DNA of 64,000 bases from Metellina segmentata. Taxonomy: Eukaryota > Arthropoda > Arachnida > Araneae > Tetragnathidae. This document shows positions 33,490 through 45,069 of this stretch, one piece after another; positions within the stretch are counted from its first letter, which is position 1; each line of letters opens with the position of its first letter. The notes below the pieces were generated by a model that had not been told where the DNA came from, did not search any database, and saw only the letters and a program-made list of their open reading frames with translations. The stretch spans positions 130,712,899-130,776,898 of the forward strand of contig OX375873.1 in NCBI GenBank assembly GCA_947359465.1, given 5' to 3'. The translations under genes and the position numbers were made by a program.

Positions 33490-33700
33490 GATATTTTGAT
33501 TATAATGTCCAGAACCCTCATGTTAAGCAAGTTTTGAACTACACAATTATCCGTCTGGGTGTTAGATTTTGCAGGTGTAGTATTGTTTTTAACTTGTATC
33601 ATTTCTAAATGGCTAAAAAAGTCTATTTATTGGTTGAATTTTGGTTGGTTTGGGTTTTATGGCGCAAGGTCCAAAATAGGACAAGATGATGCAAACTAGT
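33490..33700 (+). repeat. Dispersed module with 'gttttatggcgcaagg'
   Basis: Shares about 180 bp with 38330-38480 and 38655-38830: 'gcaagttttgaactacacaa', 'gttagattttgcaggtgtag', 'aaaaaagtctatttattggt', then the 'tttggttggtttgggtttta' start of the motif. The final motif resembles a repeat I know from spider genomes. Confidence 0.65.
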
Positions 33701-33904
33701 AAAAATAGAAAAAATAGTCCGATCACCAGAGTGATATTTCAGCGATACATTTTTTTTGTATAGATATGTTATCTATCATTGGGAAAAACAAAGTATGATG
33801 GCTAAAAATATAAATAAAAGATGGAGAGATGTATAAGATGGATTGTTCCTGTAATGTTAAAAATATTACATTGATGAAGTAGTAGTTGTGATAATTTAAT
33901 TGTA

Positions 33905-35345
33905 AACAGAAGTAGTGGTAGTAATATTGCAGCTGTGCCTGTTACTGTCAGAAGTTGATTCCGGATTTCCTAAATATAGGAAGAGGACTTCTGGAGCAAT
34001 AACCCGAGGTCTTCCATTATCAAAAGGGATTAATATCTGGATTGAGAAAAACAAATTAAAACTAAACAAATCTAAATGCAAATTTTTATTTTCGTATTTG
34101 ATAAAAACCTGTCTTTTATTCCTCACTTAAATTTCACTCACGAAAAAATAATAAAACTGCAGAGGAAACTCAATAGAATTTCCAGAGCCACCTGGGGATT
34201 GGACCCAAGAGTTAAAAAATCTATATACTTAAAATCACCTGAGAAAAAGATCACATACGGATCAGATACATGGTATAACGACATAAAAAAACAAGATATA
34301 AAGATAAATCAAATACAGAGAAACTGTCTAAAATATCTGACAAAATGTTACAGCACCGTTTCTACAGAAGGACTGCTCTGGCTGCATACCATTAGGTATC
34401 AAAATAAATAGCGAAATAAAAACATACAGGTTTTTAAAGGCGGATTCCCAACAATTAAGGACAATAAAATGTACGACTCCAATGACGTAAAGATAGACAC
34501 TCAAATCTTTGTTCCACCGTGAGACGCGGAGAGGATAGCATGGGGAATGTTTGAAGAACAAGATAAAAACCTAAGAGGAATGTCCATCTTCACAGATGGT
34601 TCAAAGATGGAAGGTAGGATAAGCTGTACCTACGCAGTGTACAACAACGAAACAGAAATCGCTAAAAGATAAATAAGAATTAGTAACACATCAACAGTTT
34701 ATGATGCGGAACTAACCGCAATATCAAAGGCAGTACAACACATAAAATCTAATAAAATGTCAAACGCAAAAATATACACAGACTCAAGATCAGTTCTACT
34801 GGCCCTAGGCCAAATACATGACCGGGTCAACAGAATTTTCGACCTCAAAAAAGAGATTTTAGACTACCAATCAGTCATAGATCTAATATGGATTAAATCA
34901 CACGTAGGACACACTAGCAACGAGAGAGCAGACGAATTGGCAAAGAGCGCCACTTTAAGAACCGACATAGATTGTGAAATCCTTTTGACCCGTCAGGGAA
35001 TAAAGAAACTAATAAGAACAGAGCAGATAAAAACTTGACAAAACAGATGGAACCACACGGTTAAGGGTCGTCCCATATATGACTTTCCCCCCGAGGTATC
35101 AATAAATAGAATTCAGGGCTCATTCGAAATTAACCAAATTATATCAGGTCGTGGAGTATTTGCCAAGTACCAAAATAGATTCTTCTATAAAAGCGAAATA
35201 TATTTCTGTGAAATAACAATAGAGGATATAAATCACGCAGTTTTCGAATATGTTCCAAGTGGAGCAACATCCAGTGGAGCAACATCAGAACACAATTATT
35301 TCAAAATAATTACAAATATTCACAAAAAAGATTATTAATCTCAAA
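33905..35345 (+). pseudogene. LINE ORF2 3' part: RT thumb plus RNase H (I/R1-group)
   Basis: A non-LTR retrotransposon polyprotein, 5' truncated. From the left: end of the RT palm ('GINIWIEKNKLKLNKSKCKF'), the thumb region ('KLQRKLNRISRATWG', 'TYGSDTWY', 'INQIQRNCLKYLTKCY'), then an RNase H domain with all four acidic motifs: 'FTDGSK' near 34591, 'VYDAELTAI' near 34701, 'YTDSRSVLLAL' near 34778 and 'ERADELAKSA' near 34925, plus 'IWIKSHVGH', the conserved His loop. RNase H is found in the I, R1 and Loa groups of LINEs and absent from Jockey and RTE. Stops at 34670-34672 and after 35038, and several frameshifts, show it is dead. The usual C-terminal zinc knuckle is not recognisable. It removes RNA from the RNA-DNA hybrid during target-primed integration. 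Confidence 0.85.
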
Positions 35346-38200
35346 TCCAAAATCGAGGAAGGGCCTAGTAAAAATTATAAGAGGGATTTTGGAACAGAGA
35401 ATTGAAGAAATCTCACAAACCTGAAATAGTAAATGATACTCGGTAGACTCAGTCGTCGATATGACTGTTTGGCTATTGAGATGGAGTTCATGAAAGTTAC
35501 ATAAATATACATAAAATAACTATTATTTGGTAAAAATGATTAGTCTATTGGTGGACTACTGGTAATTGGTGTCTGTATCGATAGTGATCTATATATTTAT
35601 AGAGTACTATTGACTGAATATAATATGTAAATATTGTTGTAAATATTGTAAATATGGTTGTTTTCAAGCTTTGGTTTCGGACTTTGATTCCAACTAATTT
35701 TGTAACAAGCATTCTTGCACTACTTATTGTCTTTGGTTAAAAATTACTTTGTAATGTAAATTGGATTAAAAATAAAGCAACTTCGAAGGGGATGGGGCTT
35801 GGAGGACAGCAGATTGGTGGAGGCAAATATATAGGATGGGCAAAAAGGCGCTCGCGCATCAGTGGGTGGTGTCCCGCGGGCGGGGTGTTTTTGTTCCCGG
35901 TGATATTAAGCACTGTGCGGAGGCGGGAGATGACTAGGATAGGGGCACTAGGTACCCAGTTCTCGTCCTGACGGGGTTGCTTCGCAAGCCTGCGAAATCG
36001 CCTTATACATTCGGGTGGGTCGGTGGATACCACTTAATTATCAAAAGGGGATTTCTTATGAAAATATGTGAATAAAAATTTTAATAAATACAACCTGCAA
36101 ATTCAAGAACGTACAGATGATATTGCTTTTTTTTGGATGGTTGGGAGAATATTGATTTATCTGGGAATATTCCGATGTTTGACTCGAACGCGAGTCAGAA
36201 GTGTGTTGAACTTTACTGGAATATAATGAGGTGGGGATAGTGGTGTCGACGGCCACATCATAATCTCATATTACAAAACAAAGTACGCACTACTTGATCT
36301 GGACGATTCTCAAAATGAATCTGTGGTTATTGAAGATGGTCTGGATATCACGGGAACTGGTACTGGAACAAAAATCATCCACATCAGAACTCGACTAAAT
36401 TTTTTTACGATAACAGGGGAACCCGGGATGTGAATGTACTGCGACAAGTCGATAGTAGATTATTATAACTGAAGAAGGATGGACGAAATGCTTCCTAGTC
36501 CAGAACTACATGTACCGGTGCAGGTGGCAAATGCTGATAACCGATCTAGAGTCCAGTCGGTAAATTTCACGAAGAGACTGCAAACAGTGAGACGATTGCA
36601 AATATTTTCTTTAAAGTGAATAGACTATGGTAGACAGATCCAGATCACTTACGATACTTGGATTAGGTTAGTACAAGATAAATTATGACTTTGTATGAAG
36701 AAACAGAAGGAATCTGTGACTCGCCTCACCAGGAAAGTTTCCAAGTCCATCGTTCAAAATTAAAATACGCTGTACAATTTGTACGCTGATCAGTCTCCCA
36801 TAAAAAAAGGAAACTATATGTCGACTGAGTGATTATAGTAGGATGACCGCAGGTAAAAGATGTCGAAGTACGGATCTTCGATATATATACAAAGGAAATT
36901 AGCAACAGCTCCGAGACGGCATCATCAAAATCCGCACTCCTCGGAAATGAGAAGAAAAAAAAAAGGGGGGGGGGGAGGGGCGTGACTGTGCGATCCAAAA
37001 ACTCGAAGAAGCATAGATTTCCTTTGAGATTGACCGATCTTTTGAAGTACAGTTTTGGTGGGGAATAAACTGCAAGGACGGCTAAAACACAAAATTCCAA
37101 TCCCCTGTGAGATAAAAATTCTTCCGTAAATTCGCACAGTTACCCCGAAGAAAAACCGGACCCACTCTATCATAGCTCTCCCACGCGAAAATCAGTGGAA
37201 GAGAGACAATATCACGCCAAATGTGGTTTTGTGTATAGCGGCAAGATTTAAGATGTCTTCGACAATTGTACCCCCAAAATACCATATTTAATGGTTCCTC
37301 TCCGTCTGAAACTTCACCAAAATCCGCCATCTGGTAACCCCACTCCGCGTCCTCTTTTGGTTCAAGTGAATGGTTTGCATTAATTAGGATATAAAATCAT
37401 CCATTCATCACACCGACTCGGAACAACCATCAAAATTATCATGAGATCCTAATATATAATTTGATAGAATTCCCAAAGCCTTACGATAAAAAATAATGAA
37501 GATAATTCCCTTTTTGATAAATGAATCATAGAAGAAATTTTGGCAAGGGGTGGACCCCCTAATTCGCCTGGGATTTTCTTGGAAAATGTCTATTTTTCAA
37601 TCGCTTCAGCAGAGTGGAATCTCAGTCAGTGCTATTCTAATTCCTGACTGGAACGAAAAAGCATCTTCTGAAAGCAATCGTTTCTGTTAGTTTTGGGAGT
37701 CAATCTTTTAAAAATTGTGTTGTCTGAGTAATTTCTAGGTCTCGTGAAGGTGCGGTGATGTTTATAACTGTAACGTTTTCAATTAACGCTACAGTTCCTA
37801 TCTTAGTCGGTAATTAAAATTGTGATGAACTGTAATTAAAAAGTGATGAATTATAACAATGGTAAAATGCCGCACCGATGCAAGAAAGCAAGTGATGCAT
37901 GTGGAGGTTGACCCAACAAGTCTGATAAAATTGGCAATGAAGTTTTAAAAATAAGTATAAGATTTGTGCATGAAGTTGAAATATGATGTTTGTGGACAGA
38001 GGTTCTTGGTAACGCTAGCAGATGTAGCGGTTTCACCCACCAATAAAAATCTCTGGGTGACTCGTGAATGGTCAATGCGAAGACTTGTTAGAATGACGTC
38101 TAGCCGTTGAGATTTTAATGACGGTAGCAGTGAGATAGTTGGGTGGATGTTGTGAAGCTTGTTGTTGATATGCTCACTCCAGTCTTCCTATTGGTTGAAG
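35346..38200. other. Unassigned DNA with GC-rich patches and possible decayed coding
   Basis: Bases 35740-36040 are GC-rich and hold a 98-codon minus-strand frame without a known motif. Bases 36720-37345 have a run of overlapping open frames on the minus strand (82 to 124 codons) containing a G tract. The frames shift and I recognise no domain. This may be an old unidentified element. No host gene can be supported. Confidence 0.35.
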
Positions 38201-38204
38201 GAAT

Positions 38205-38830
38205 CCTAGGCCTAATTATTTTAATCTAGATATTTTGATTCTAAATGTGCAGCACCATCCTAGATCTCTTAATTTAACCTATATATTTTGATTTTAAATG
38301 TTCAGAACCCTCAGCGACATTCCTTTAACGAACCGAAATCGTACGTATGTCAAGCAAGTTTTGAACTACACAATTATCCATCTGGGTGTTAGATTTTGAT
38401 GGCGAAGAGTATTGTTTTTACCTGCATCATTTTAAAAGGGCTAAAAAAAGCCTATCTATTAGTTAAAGGAATCCTAAGTCTAATTATTTTAACCTAGATA
38501 TTTTGATTCTAAACGTTCAGAACCATATCCTAGGCTTATAATTTAACCTAGATATTTTGATTCTAAACGTTCAGAACCATATCCTAGGCTTATAATTTAA
38601 CCTAGATATTTTTATTCTAAATGTTTAGAACTCTCAGGTCTTTAACGAGCCGAAAGCATACGTATGTTAAGCAAGTTTTGAACTACACAAATATCCGTTT
38701 GGGCATTAGATTTTGCAGGTGTAGTATTGTTTTTACTCTGAATCACTTTTAAAATAGCTAAAAAAGCCTATCTATTGGTTGAAGGTTGGTTGGTTTGGTT
38801 TGTGTTTTATGGCGCAAGGTCCTAGTCAAA
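38205..38830 (+). repeat. Tandem and dispersed repeat array
   Basis: A 60-65 bp unit ('aacctagatattttgattct' - 'aacgttcagaacc' - 'atatcctaggcttataattt') occurs about five times, in two groups at 38215-38315 and 38480-38640, the central units nearly identical. Each group is followed by the module also found at 33.5-33.7 kb ('gcaagttttgaactacacaa'), and the second ends with 'gtgttttatggcgcaagg'. The whole therefore looks like one duplicated compound repeat. Confidence 0.75.
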
Positions 38831-38879
38831 CTCCCTTGAGTCAATACGGTCAGAAATCATTAATTAAGTCTGCAGATTA

Positions 38880-39090
38880 ACCAAGTGGTTTCCACGAGAT
38901 ATCTCGTCCAGCAAAATCTAACCACTTTAGCGAACGACTCGATGGCTTGTAATCAACATATTACCGATTTTTATCATGATGCCGAGACCAGGATCAAGGC
39001 AGTGCTTTTTTTTTAATGACGAAATACCTCGTCCATCAAGATTTGATGGTTTTGTTAATGACGATAAACCTCGTTGAGACAACCAACAGT
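38880..39090. repeat. GAGATATCTC-type repeat copy
   Basis: 'cacgagatatctcgtccagc' at 38893 and 'tgacgaaatacctcgtccat' at 39016, with 'cgataaacctcgttgagaca' closing the second unit. Same family as 33.0-33.4 kb. Confidence 0.65.
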
Positions 39091-40345
39091 ACGATTGCGC
39101 AAATTTCTGAAACAATCTACTGTACTACAACCAACGCTAGTTACTCCATACGCAAAGTGCAAATTTTCATATTTACTCTTACTATATTTAAGCTCGCTTT
39201 TAACAAGCATAATCCATCACAAAATGTCCCATCGTCAGTGCTTAACTCAAGACCTTGTTTGCAATTACGCATTACATTCCATAGTACAACTACACTAGAT
39301 ACCTCTCCCCTCGTGTCCCCTTCTTTCTGTGGGGAATATATTTAGAAATAAATCAAGCCACTAACAATGAAACATGGTTCAAGGGGAAAAAATAATTTCG
39401 TAAAACAAATTTGGTTCATAAAATCCCTGAAAGCAGCCAAGCTTCAACTAGTAGGAAGTGTTTTCATTATTCTGGCATTAGCATTGACAGAAAAATTTCC
39501 CCGGCCTCGGCATTTAATTAAATTTCCAACAAGCTGTGTACGTTGGAAGCACTTGTATGAAAAGGTTTCTGCCGCAGTATTTTCAAGGATTTGTTGTTTG
39601 TCTTGTCGAGAGAGACAGGAACGGGGTGTCCACTTGAGATTTTCGGTGGTCGTCCACACAGGTCTCCTCTAAGTGTCCGTTTATTGATTTTTCGGATAAC
39701 ATCTTATTTTTTTCCATCGCAATCTCTTTTTCCGTCTTTGTTCCATGGCGGTCCTTGACTAGTTGAACTAGGGCAACAATTATGCTAACGAGGAATTGAA
39801 CAGAGTGGGACTGTGATCGAGTTGCTTAAATTGTGGCCAAATGTTTAATCAGTCGGTCCATTTTATTTTTCAAAAATGCAAGTTTATTCAAGTTGATGTA
39901 ATTGATTGATAATATATAATGAGACTGGAGGAAGGTTTTGGGGTTTTAAGAGTGTATTTAAAATTAAACATCGATTCCGGTGTGCGCATTTAATTAAAAC
40001 ATTCCCTAGAACCAATGTAATCTCTCTATATTAAAAACATTTACTGTCGTCACCGCAGGATTTCAAACTCGCTTTTTTCATTCGATTATCAGACTGTTTC
40101 CCGAGAAAGTACGCATCAGAAAATTACGAAATTAACATTGTTGCGAATTGTACAGGGAACAAGATGGAGAAGGATTTTTCCGATGCGGCTATTAGTTAAG
40201 AGTGCATTAAATGTCAAAGTCAAAAAAGCGAGATTTATTACGCGAATGAGCAAAACATCTACAGATTTTCAGTCTTCAGCCGTCAGATCTTTATAGAGTA
40301 CCTCTAAACAGAATTTTTTACACCTCGCCGAGGTTTATTAGAAAT
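39091..40345. other. No gene seen
   Basis: Bases 39360-39680 have balanced composition and a 101-codon plus-strand frame (39367-39672) without recognised domain, overlapped by antisense frames. This might be host non-coding DNA. The rest is AT-rich. Confidence 0.35.
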
Positions 40346-40349
40346 TTCA

Positions 40350-40760
40350 ATTTCGCTCTAGGTAATATTTTTTTGAAACTCGGGAAATATCGGAAAATTT
40401 TTGTTACTTTTTGTTAAAACTGCATATCTATAACTTAACACTATTCATTTTAAAATTTGAAAACAATACAGGAAATCTTAGAATTTACTATTTTTTAATG
40501 GTACAATTCTTTTTCAAATTGGTTAATAAATAAATTTGATGCAATTAAAAGTTGCTCAGTCAAATTTCGGAATTTTTAGATCGTAATTTCCGATCCAAAA
40601 CTAAAACTGTCAGACCTAAAGCTTAATACTATTCGTAATTAAATTTAAAAATACCACATGAAAGCTTAGAATGTACTCTTTCTAATGGTATATTTATTTT
40701 TAAAAATTGGTTTTTAATTAAAATTCGATGCTATAAAAAGTATAGGTTAAAAATTTTGCC
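40350..40760 (+). repeat. Twofold diverged tandem duplication of about 190 bp
   Basis: 40421-40545 and 40611-40733 align along their length: 'taactta.cactattc', 'ttagaat.tactattt', 'taatggta', 'aaattggtt', 'aattcgatgc'. Strongly AT-rich and non-coding. Confidence 0.6.
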
Positions 40761-40969
40761 TGAGTATATAAGTTTTTCTTCGCGGAGAATAGTTTATCAC
40801 CGTAGTCATAGAGTAAAAATACATCTCTCCTTAATGGTGAGGGCTAAGTAGAATTAACTCTACAACCATCAAACTTCAAGTAGGAGATCTATGGTGATAT
40901 AAAACAAATACTTATTTTTGTTTCTCTGGATTACAATGATACGGGTGTATATGTAACCGCTAGAGCTCG

Positions 40970-41720
40970 AAAGCCGTTAATGTGCGCATTACGTAGCTGA
41001 TCTACAGATTAACTGATTTGCTCCGTTAACGTGCGTAATCAAGAGTTTTCCGCATTAGGTAATGTGCACATTAACGGCTTCCGTATCGTTAAAGTTCAGA
41101 AGTTTGTTTCCCTTATTTCCTTTCCCTACCCCTTCCCATTCTCCCTCCACTTTTAGTTTGGTTTCGCCAGCGTCTTGTCGTCGCCGGTTGTTTTTATTTC
41201 TCATAATTTGCGTCGGCTACCAGTGCGTAGCATAGCTAATTCTGTTTTCAAATTCGTTTTTGCCTGTTTTAGCGCGTGAATTTGTGATGTGATTTTTTTA
41301 AAGCAGATGAATTTAACTCCTAGTATGCAAGCAAGCACCGAATTGGTGAGTAAAATGAAGAAAATATTTAGCAAAAAACCGAAGATTTAAAATATAATAG
41401 TGTTTTAATGACAAAACGAAAGTATGATGCCATAATTAAAGATTTAAAGCGAATAAAAGTTTCCAAGAAAAAAGAATCATCTCGAGATTATCGAATAATT
41501 CAAAGGTTTGATGTGTTGACTGTACGTTCCTGTTGTTACAGTAAATATCTTATTTTCACTTTAACGAGTTCCTAGTAGGTAATTTGCTGATTACCTTGGT
41601 AATTTGAGAAATGGAAACAATTTTCGACACTTTAACGGATTACCCTAGTTATCTGAACATTACCTAGATAATCTGTAGAATAACTGATTATTGCACTTTA
41701 CCGGTAACATAAATATTTTA
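40970..41720 (+). mobile_element. Possible cut-and-paste element with KRBA2-like N-terminal ORF
   Basis: The left side (about 40975-41095) and right side (about 41600-41715) share loosely inverted blocks, including 'ctacagatta' and ATTACC/GGTAAT-type motifs, suggesting long imperfect TIRs or sub-terminal repeats. A pyrimidine-rich leader and a mixed-composition region precede the short ORF at 41408. The family could be Ginger-like, judging only from the ORF. Boundaries are uncertain and no target duplication was identified. Confidence 0.35.
41408..41575 (+). pseudogene. Short ORF resembling N-terminus of KRBA2-like integrase proteins
   Basis: 55 codons: 'MTKRKYDAIIKDLKRIKVSK' followed by 'SSRDYRIIQRFDVL' and then a tail that diverges to a stop. 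The KYD-II-x-D-K-R ... DYR-xx-RFDVL pattern resembles the start of KRAB-A domain-containing protein 2-like transposon integrases that I recall as abundant in spider genomes. The integrase core is absent. The ATG is the first in a favourable position, but no promoter or splice signals support expression. Confidence 0.45.
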
Positions 41721-42118
41721 ATAACAATGAAAATAAAAGTAATAACAACACCCACATGGATGCATCCCCTAAAACTAAAAGATTAGTAGAAGAGAATAAG
41801 AGGTTAGTGCAATCAGATCTCGACGCCATGGCGGCAAATCGGTGCCCTGAAAAAACGCTAGTCTTCGAGAGAGAGAGAGATAGAGAGAAAGCCTAGCCCG
41901 CTTGTTTCTAAGAAAATATACTAAAGAATACCCTCTTTCGGACTGGGGGTTTTCCCCTCCCAAACAGGCTGCAACTACGCGCACTTAACGCCAAGCGATT
42001 TATAAGGTCAATTATCGCCCTCTTTGGGATTTAAACTTACACGTCCCCCCCCCCCAATAAAATAAATAAGCACATTCGTCACCAAGTGATAATGTGATAT
42101 ACACCACAAAAATTTCTC

Positions 42119-42403
42119 TTACTTAAAACTGCAAATAGTCACAGTTAGCAACCTGTTTGGCAACATGAATATACAAATACATCTAGAAAAATATAATATA
42201 ATTTCCACACTGTTGCCCACCATTTCTCCTTCCTTGAGTTTACGACTGTCTAAAATATTTTTCCCAGTTTCTTCTTCGTAATGCTCGCTGCTTGTGATCA
42301 GTTCTTTCAATTCAATAATTTTTGCATTAGGATTTAGGTTCTGTCCCATTTCCTCCGCGATACATCGAAGGTCTTCCTTTTTAACCTTGGCAAGGAACGC
42401 CAT
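42119..42403 (-). pseudogene. Gag-like N-terminal fragment of an LTR retrotransposon
   Basis: A 94-codon frame. The first 45 residues ('MAFLAKVKKEDLRCIAEEMG', then 'AKIIELKELITSSEHYEEE') resemble the SAP-like N-terminal segment of gag proteins of Gypsy-type elements common in arachnids. After about residue 60 the sequence turns hydrophobic and unrelated, so the ORF runs out of homology. No LTR, capsid or pol region was found nearby. Assignment is from pattern memory only. Confidence 0.45.
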
Positions 42404-43666
42404 GCTCCTCTATGTATTTGGCTCAACGTATTTCTTGAAGGAACTTGAGCACCTCGTCCTAACTATTCTCGATCACCGCGCAAAAGTGGCACTATGTACA
42501 GAATCACACCGCACAAAGAAATCACCTCACTCCACAACGATTCTGATTTACACACTGCTAAAATAAATTAGTATTCAAGGTGATATTTTTTTTTCTTTTT
42601 AAGGAAATGCAAACATTGTTTAAGTGTACGGTTGATTGGATTTTAATGGCACATCGTATTTGTCCATTGTGTGCCAAACACAAGATATACAACACATAAG
42701 TGAGACATCACACATAAAAGGGTGAAATACATCTGGGAAGGAATCGAACGTGATAGAAATATATCCTATACCGCGTCGATTGTTAGAGCAGTGGACATAT
42801 CCACAGACACGAAGGCTATTTTAAGTGCAAGGGAACTACTTTTTAAACACTTTGAACATTTCCTCATGTTACTTTGGACGAAAATGCGTGTACATGCTAT
42901 TTCACCTTCTGCAAATAAAACATCTGCATGTTTTTAAGTCTGATACGTAGTTCACCAGATGCAAAATAACACCCACACCTATGAACTTAAAGTACAAATT
43001 TCTTGACAGATGTTTTTTTTTTCACAACTGCAATATTGAAATTATCCGTTTGTGATTTGACCACTCCTAGAAATAACCTAAGGATTGTCAAGGAGTGCGT
43101 GAAAAAAGACTACAAAAGGAAAGGAAAGACTTATCATTAGAGCCTCAAGATAGAGTGGGCGTACTACCCTATGCTCTTTTTTCTTGGATGTGTTTACTTT
43201 TTTTCATGAACATTGGAGAGTACGTGTTTCACCCTGCAACATCTTCGTCTACCGTAAATAAATTATTGAGTTTCTAATGAACTAGGCCGTGTATGGGCAG
43301 ACAGCTTTATGTTATTTCTGAAGATAGCTTCGGTTTGAAGATCTGCCACGTGGTTGTGGGAAAAAGCAGCATGAATACTAAATTTATTAACAGGATAAAG
43401 TGATTATGTAGCGTTTTTTAAAACTACCACTAGTCTAAAAACCACTAGTCTCCCCTTCGTTAGCCAATGGGGTAGGTCGATTCGTATAAGCCTTAGTGAT
43501 ACCTTACTCTATAGACTGTACCACGGCGACTCCGCTATATGCTGTCTTCTTCATTAGAATATCGGTGAAATAAATCAGCATGCGTCCTTAAAAAACTCCT
43601 TTGTTTTTAATCTGACACCATGCAGAATAACACTGAACCTAAATAATCGAACAATATCATTTGTAA
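42404..43666. other. No gene seen
   Basis: A variant 'gattttaatggcacatcgta' at 42637 may be the same dispersed module as 33.64 kb. Short ORFs (60-90 codons) lack motifs. Confidence 0.4.
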
Positions 43667-43668
43667 TA

Positions 43669-45067
43669 CACTGCTGGCCACCGTAAATGCAACACCCTGA
43701 AGGAAGCATGCAAATAATATGAAATTTACAACGTGCATTAGCGGAGGTGCGATATGCAAATGATTAGAATTTCAGCACAGACGCACATCACGCGCGCCTG
43801 TGGCGCCACTTCAAAGCGACATTTAAGGCTTGGAGATTTCGACGATTTCAAGTACGGCAATTGTGTTTTTCTTGTGGTTTAAAAAAAACCGATCAATTGT
43901 GCCTCGTAGAAAACAGCGATCATCTTTTGATCAAGTATCCGAGTTCTACAGAGGAAGGATACCGAGATTGTGGATTATCTTTCAGGGAAATCGGTAGTCG
44001 TGTTGGACGAAACCAAACAACTGTAATGCGAATATGTGATCGTTGGATGCAGGAGGGTACCACAGACCGACGTGTTTGATCGCATCCACCTCAGTGCACC
44101 ACTTCACGTGATGACAGACATATTGTGCGCATGGCAGTGACGGATCTCTCAGCCACATCACGAACCATAGCATAGCACATTCAGTCTGTAACACATCATT
44201 CAGTGTCTGCGCGTACCATTTGACGCCGTTTACAGCAAAGTGGTCTGTCCGCAAGACGTCCATTGCTTCGTCTACCCTTGACGCAGAACCACAGACGTCT
44301 CCGCCGCCAATGGTGCAATGAAAGAAGGATTTGGACGGCAGAATGGAATGAAATTGTCTTTACTGACGAGTCACGCTTCTGTCTGCTACACCACGATGGT
44401 CGGATTCGAGTCTGGAGACACCGTGGAGAGAGGATGCTGAACAGCTGCGTTATGCACCGCTACACTGGTTCTGTACCCGGTATTATGGTATGGGGCGGTT
44501 TTGGATTTCACTCTCGCACTCCTCTAGTACGCATTGCCGGTACTTTAAACAACCAGCTCTACATCTCCGAGGTGTTGGAGCCAGTTGTCCTTCCTTACCT
44601 TCAGGGCTTGCCCACAGCCATATTTCAACAGGATAATGCGCGACCACACGTGGCACGCATTGTCCAAGGGTTCTTCGTCAATCGCCAGATTGAATTGTTT
44701 CCCTGGCCAGCTCGCTCTCCGGATCTTTCGCCGATAGAAAACATGTGGTTCATGGTTGCTCAACGATTGACCCAGATTACATCCCCAGCTGCCACGCCAG
44801 ATCTACTTTGGCAACGTGTGGAAGCTGAAAGGTCTGCTGTACCCCAAGAACACATCCAAAGTCTCTTTGAATCAATTCCGAGGCGTTTGGCAGCTGTGAT
44901 CTCCAACAATGGCGGCTACTCTGGCTACTGATTTTGGCAGGAACCACACTTCACAGAAGTCTATAAATTTAATCATTTGATACTTGGTCAACATGTTATC
45001 TACAAAATAAATTTTGTTGTGATATCTCCTGTCTTTCTTGGTGTTGCAATTTGGGTGGCCAGCAGTG
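43669..45067 (+). mobile_element. Tc1-like transposon, complete ends
   Basis: 1,399 bp. Left TIR CACTGCTGGCCACC..., right end its complement (...GGTGGCCAGCAGTG); the match extends about 30 bp through 'gcaacacc/ggtgttgc'. TA flanks both tips (43667-43668, 45068-45069). The transposase gene lies between on the plus strand. This is the best-preserved element of the window and matches a family I associate with orb-weaver spiders. Confidence 0.93.
43888..44931 (+). pseudogene. Tc1-like transposase (DD34E), few lesions, catalytic triad intact
   Basis: The transposase of the enclosing element. N-terminus: 'PRRKQRSSFDQVSEF' near 43890 in one frame, shifting to 'YRDCGLSFREIGSRVGRNQT' (HTH) after a small deletion near 43955; then 'DRWMQEG' and the hook region. 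Three in-frame stops follow: 44077-44079 and 44221-44223 (both Arg CGA to TGA, i.e. CpG decay) and 44173-44175 (a Gln codon to TAG). From 44224 to 44931 the frame is open: 'VFTDESRF' (first Asp), 'GIMVWGGFGFHSRTPLVRIA', 'FQQDNARPHVARI' (second Asp), 'PWPARSPDLSPIENMW' (Asp and catalytic Glu) and the terminal 'ISNNGGYSGY'. Total length is about 340 residues, normal for Tc1. The open reading frame of 222 codons from 44263 covers the catalytic domain only. Confidence 0.93.
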
Positions 45068-45069
45068 TA

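Noticed and set aside
33896..34130. Overlapping short ORFs on both strands considered as separate genes
   Set aside because: They lie within the decayed LINE. Only the plus-strand frame continues into RT and RNase H motifs.
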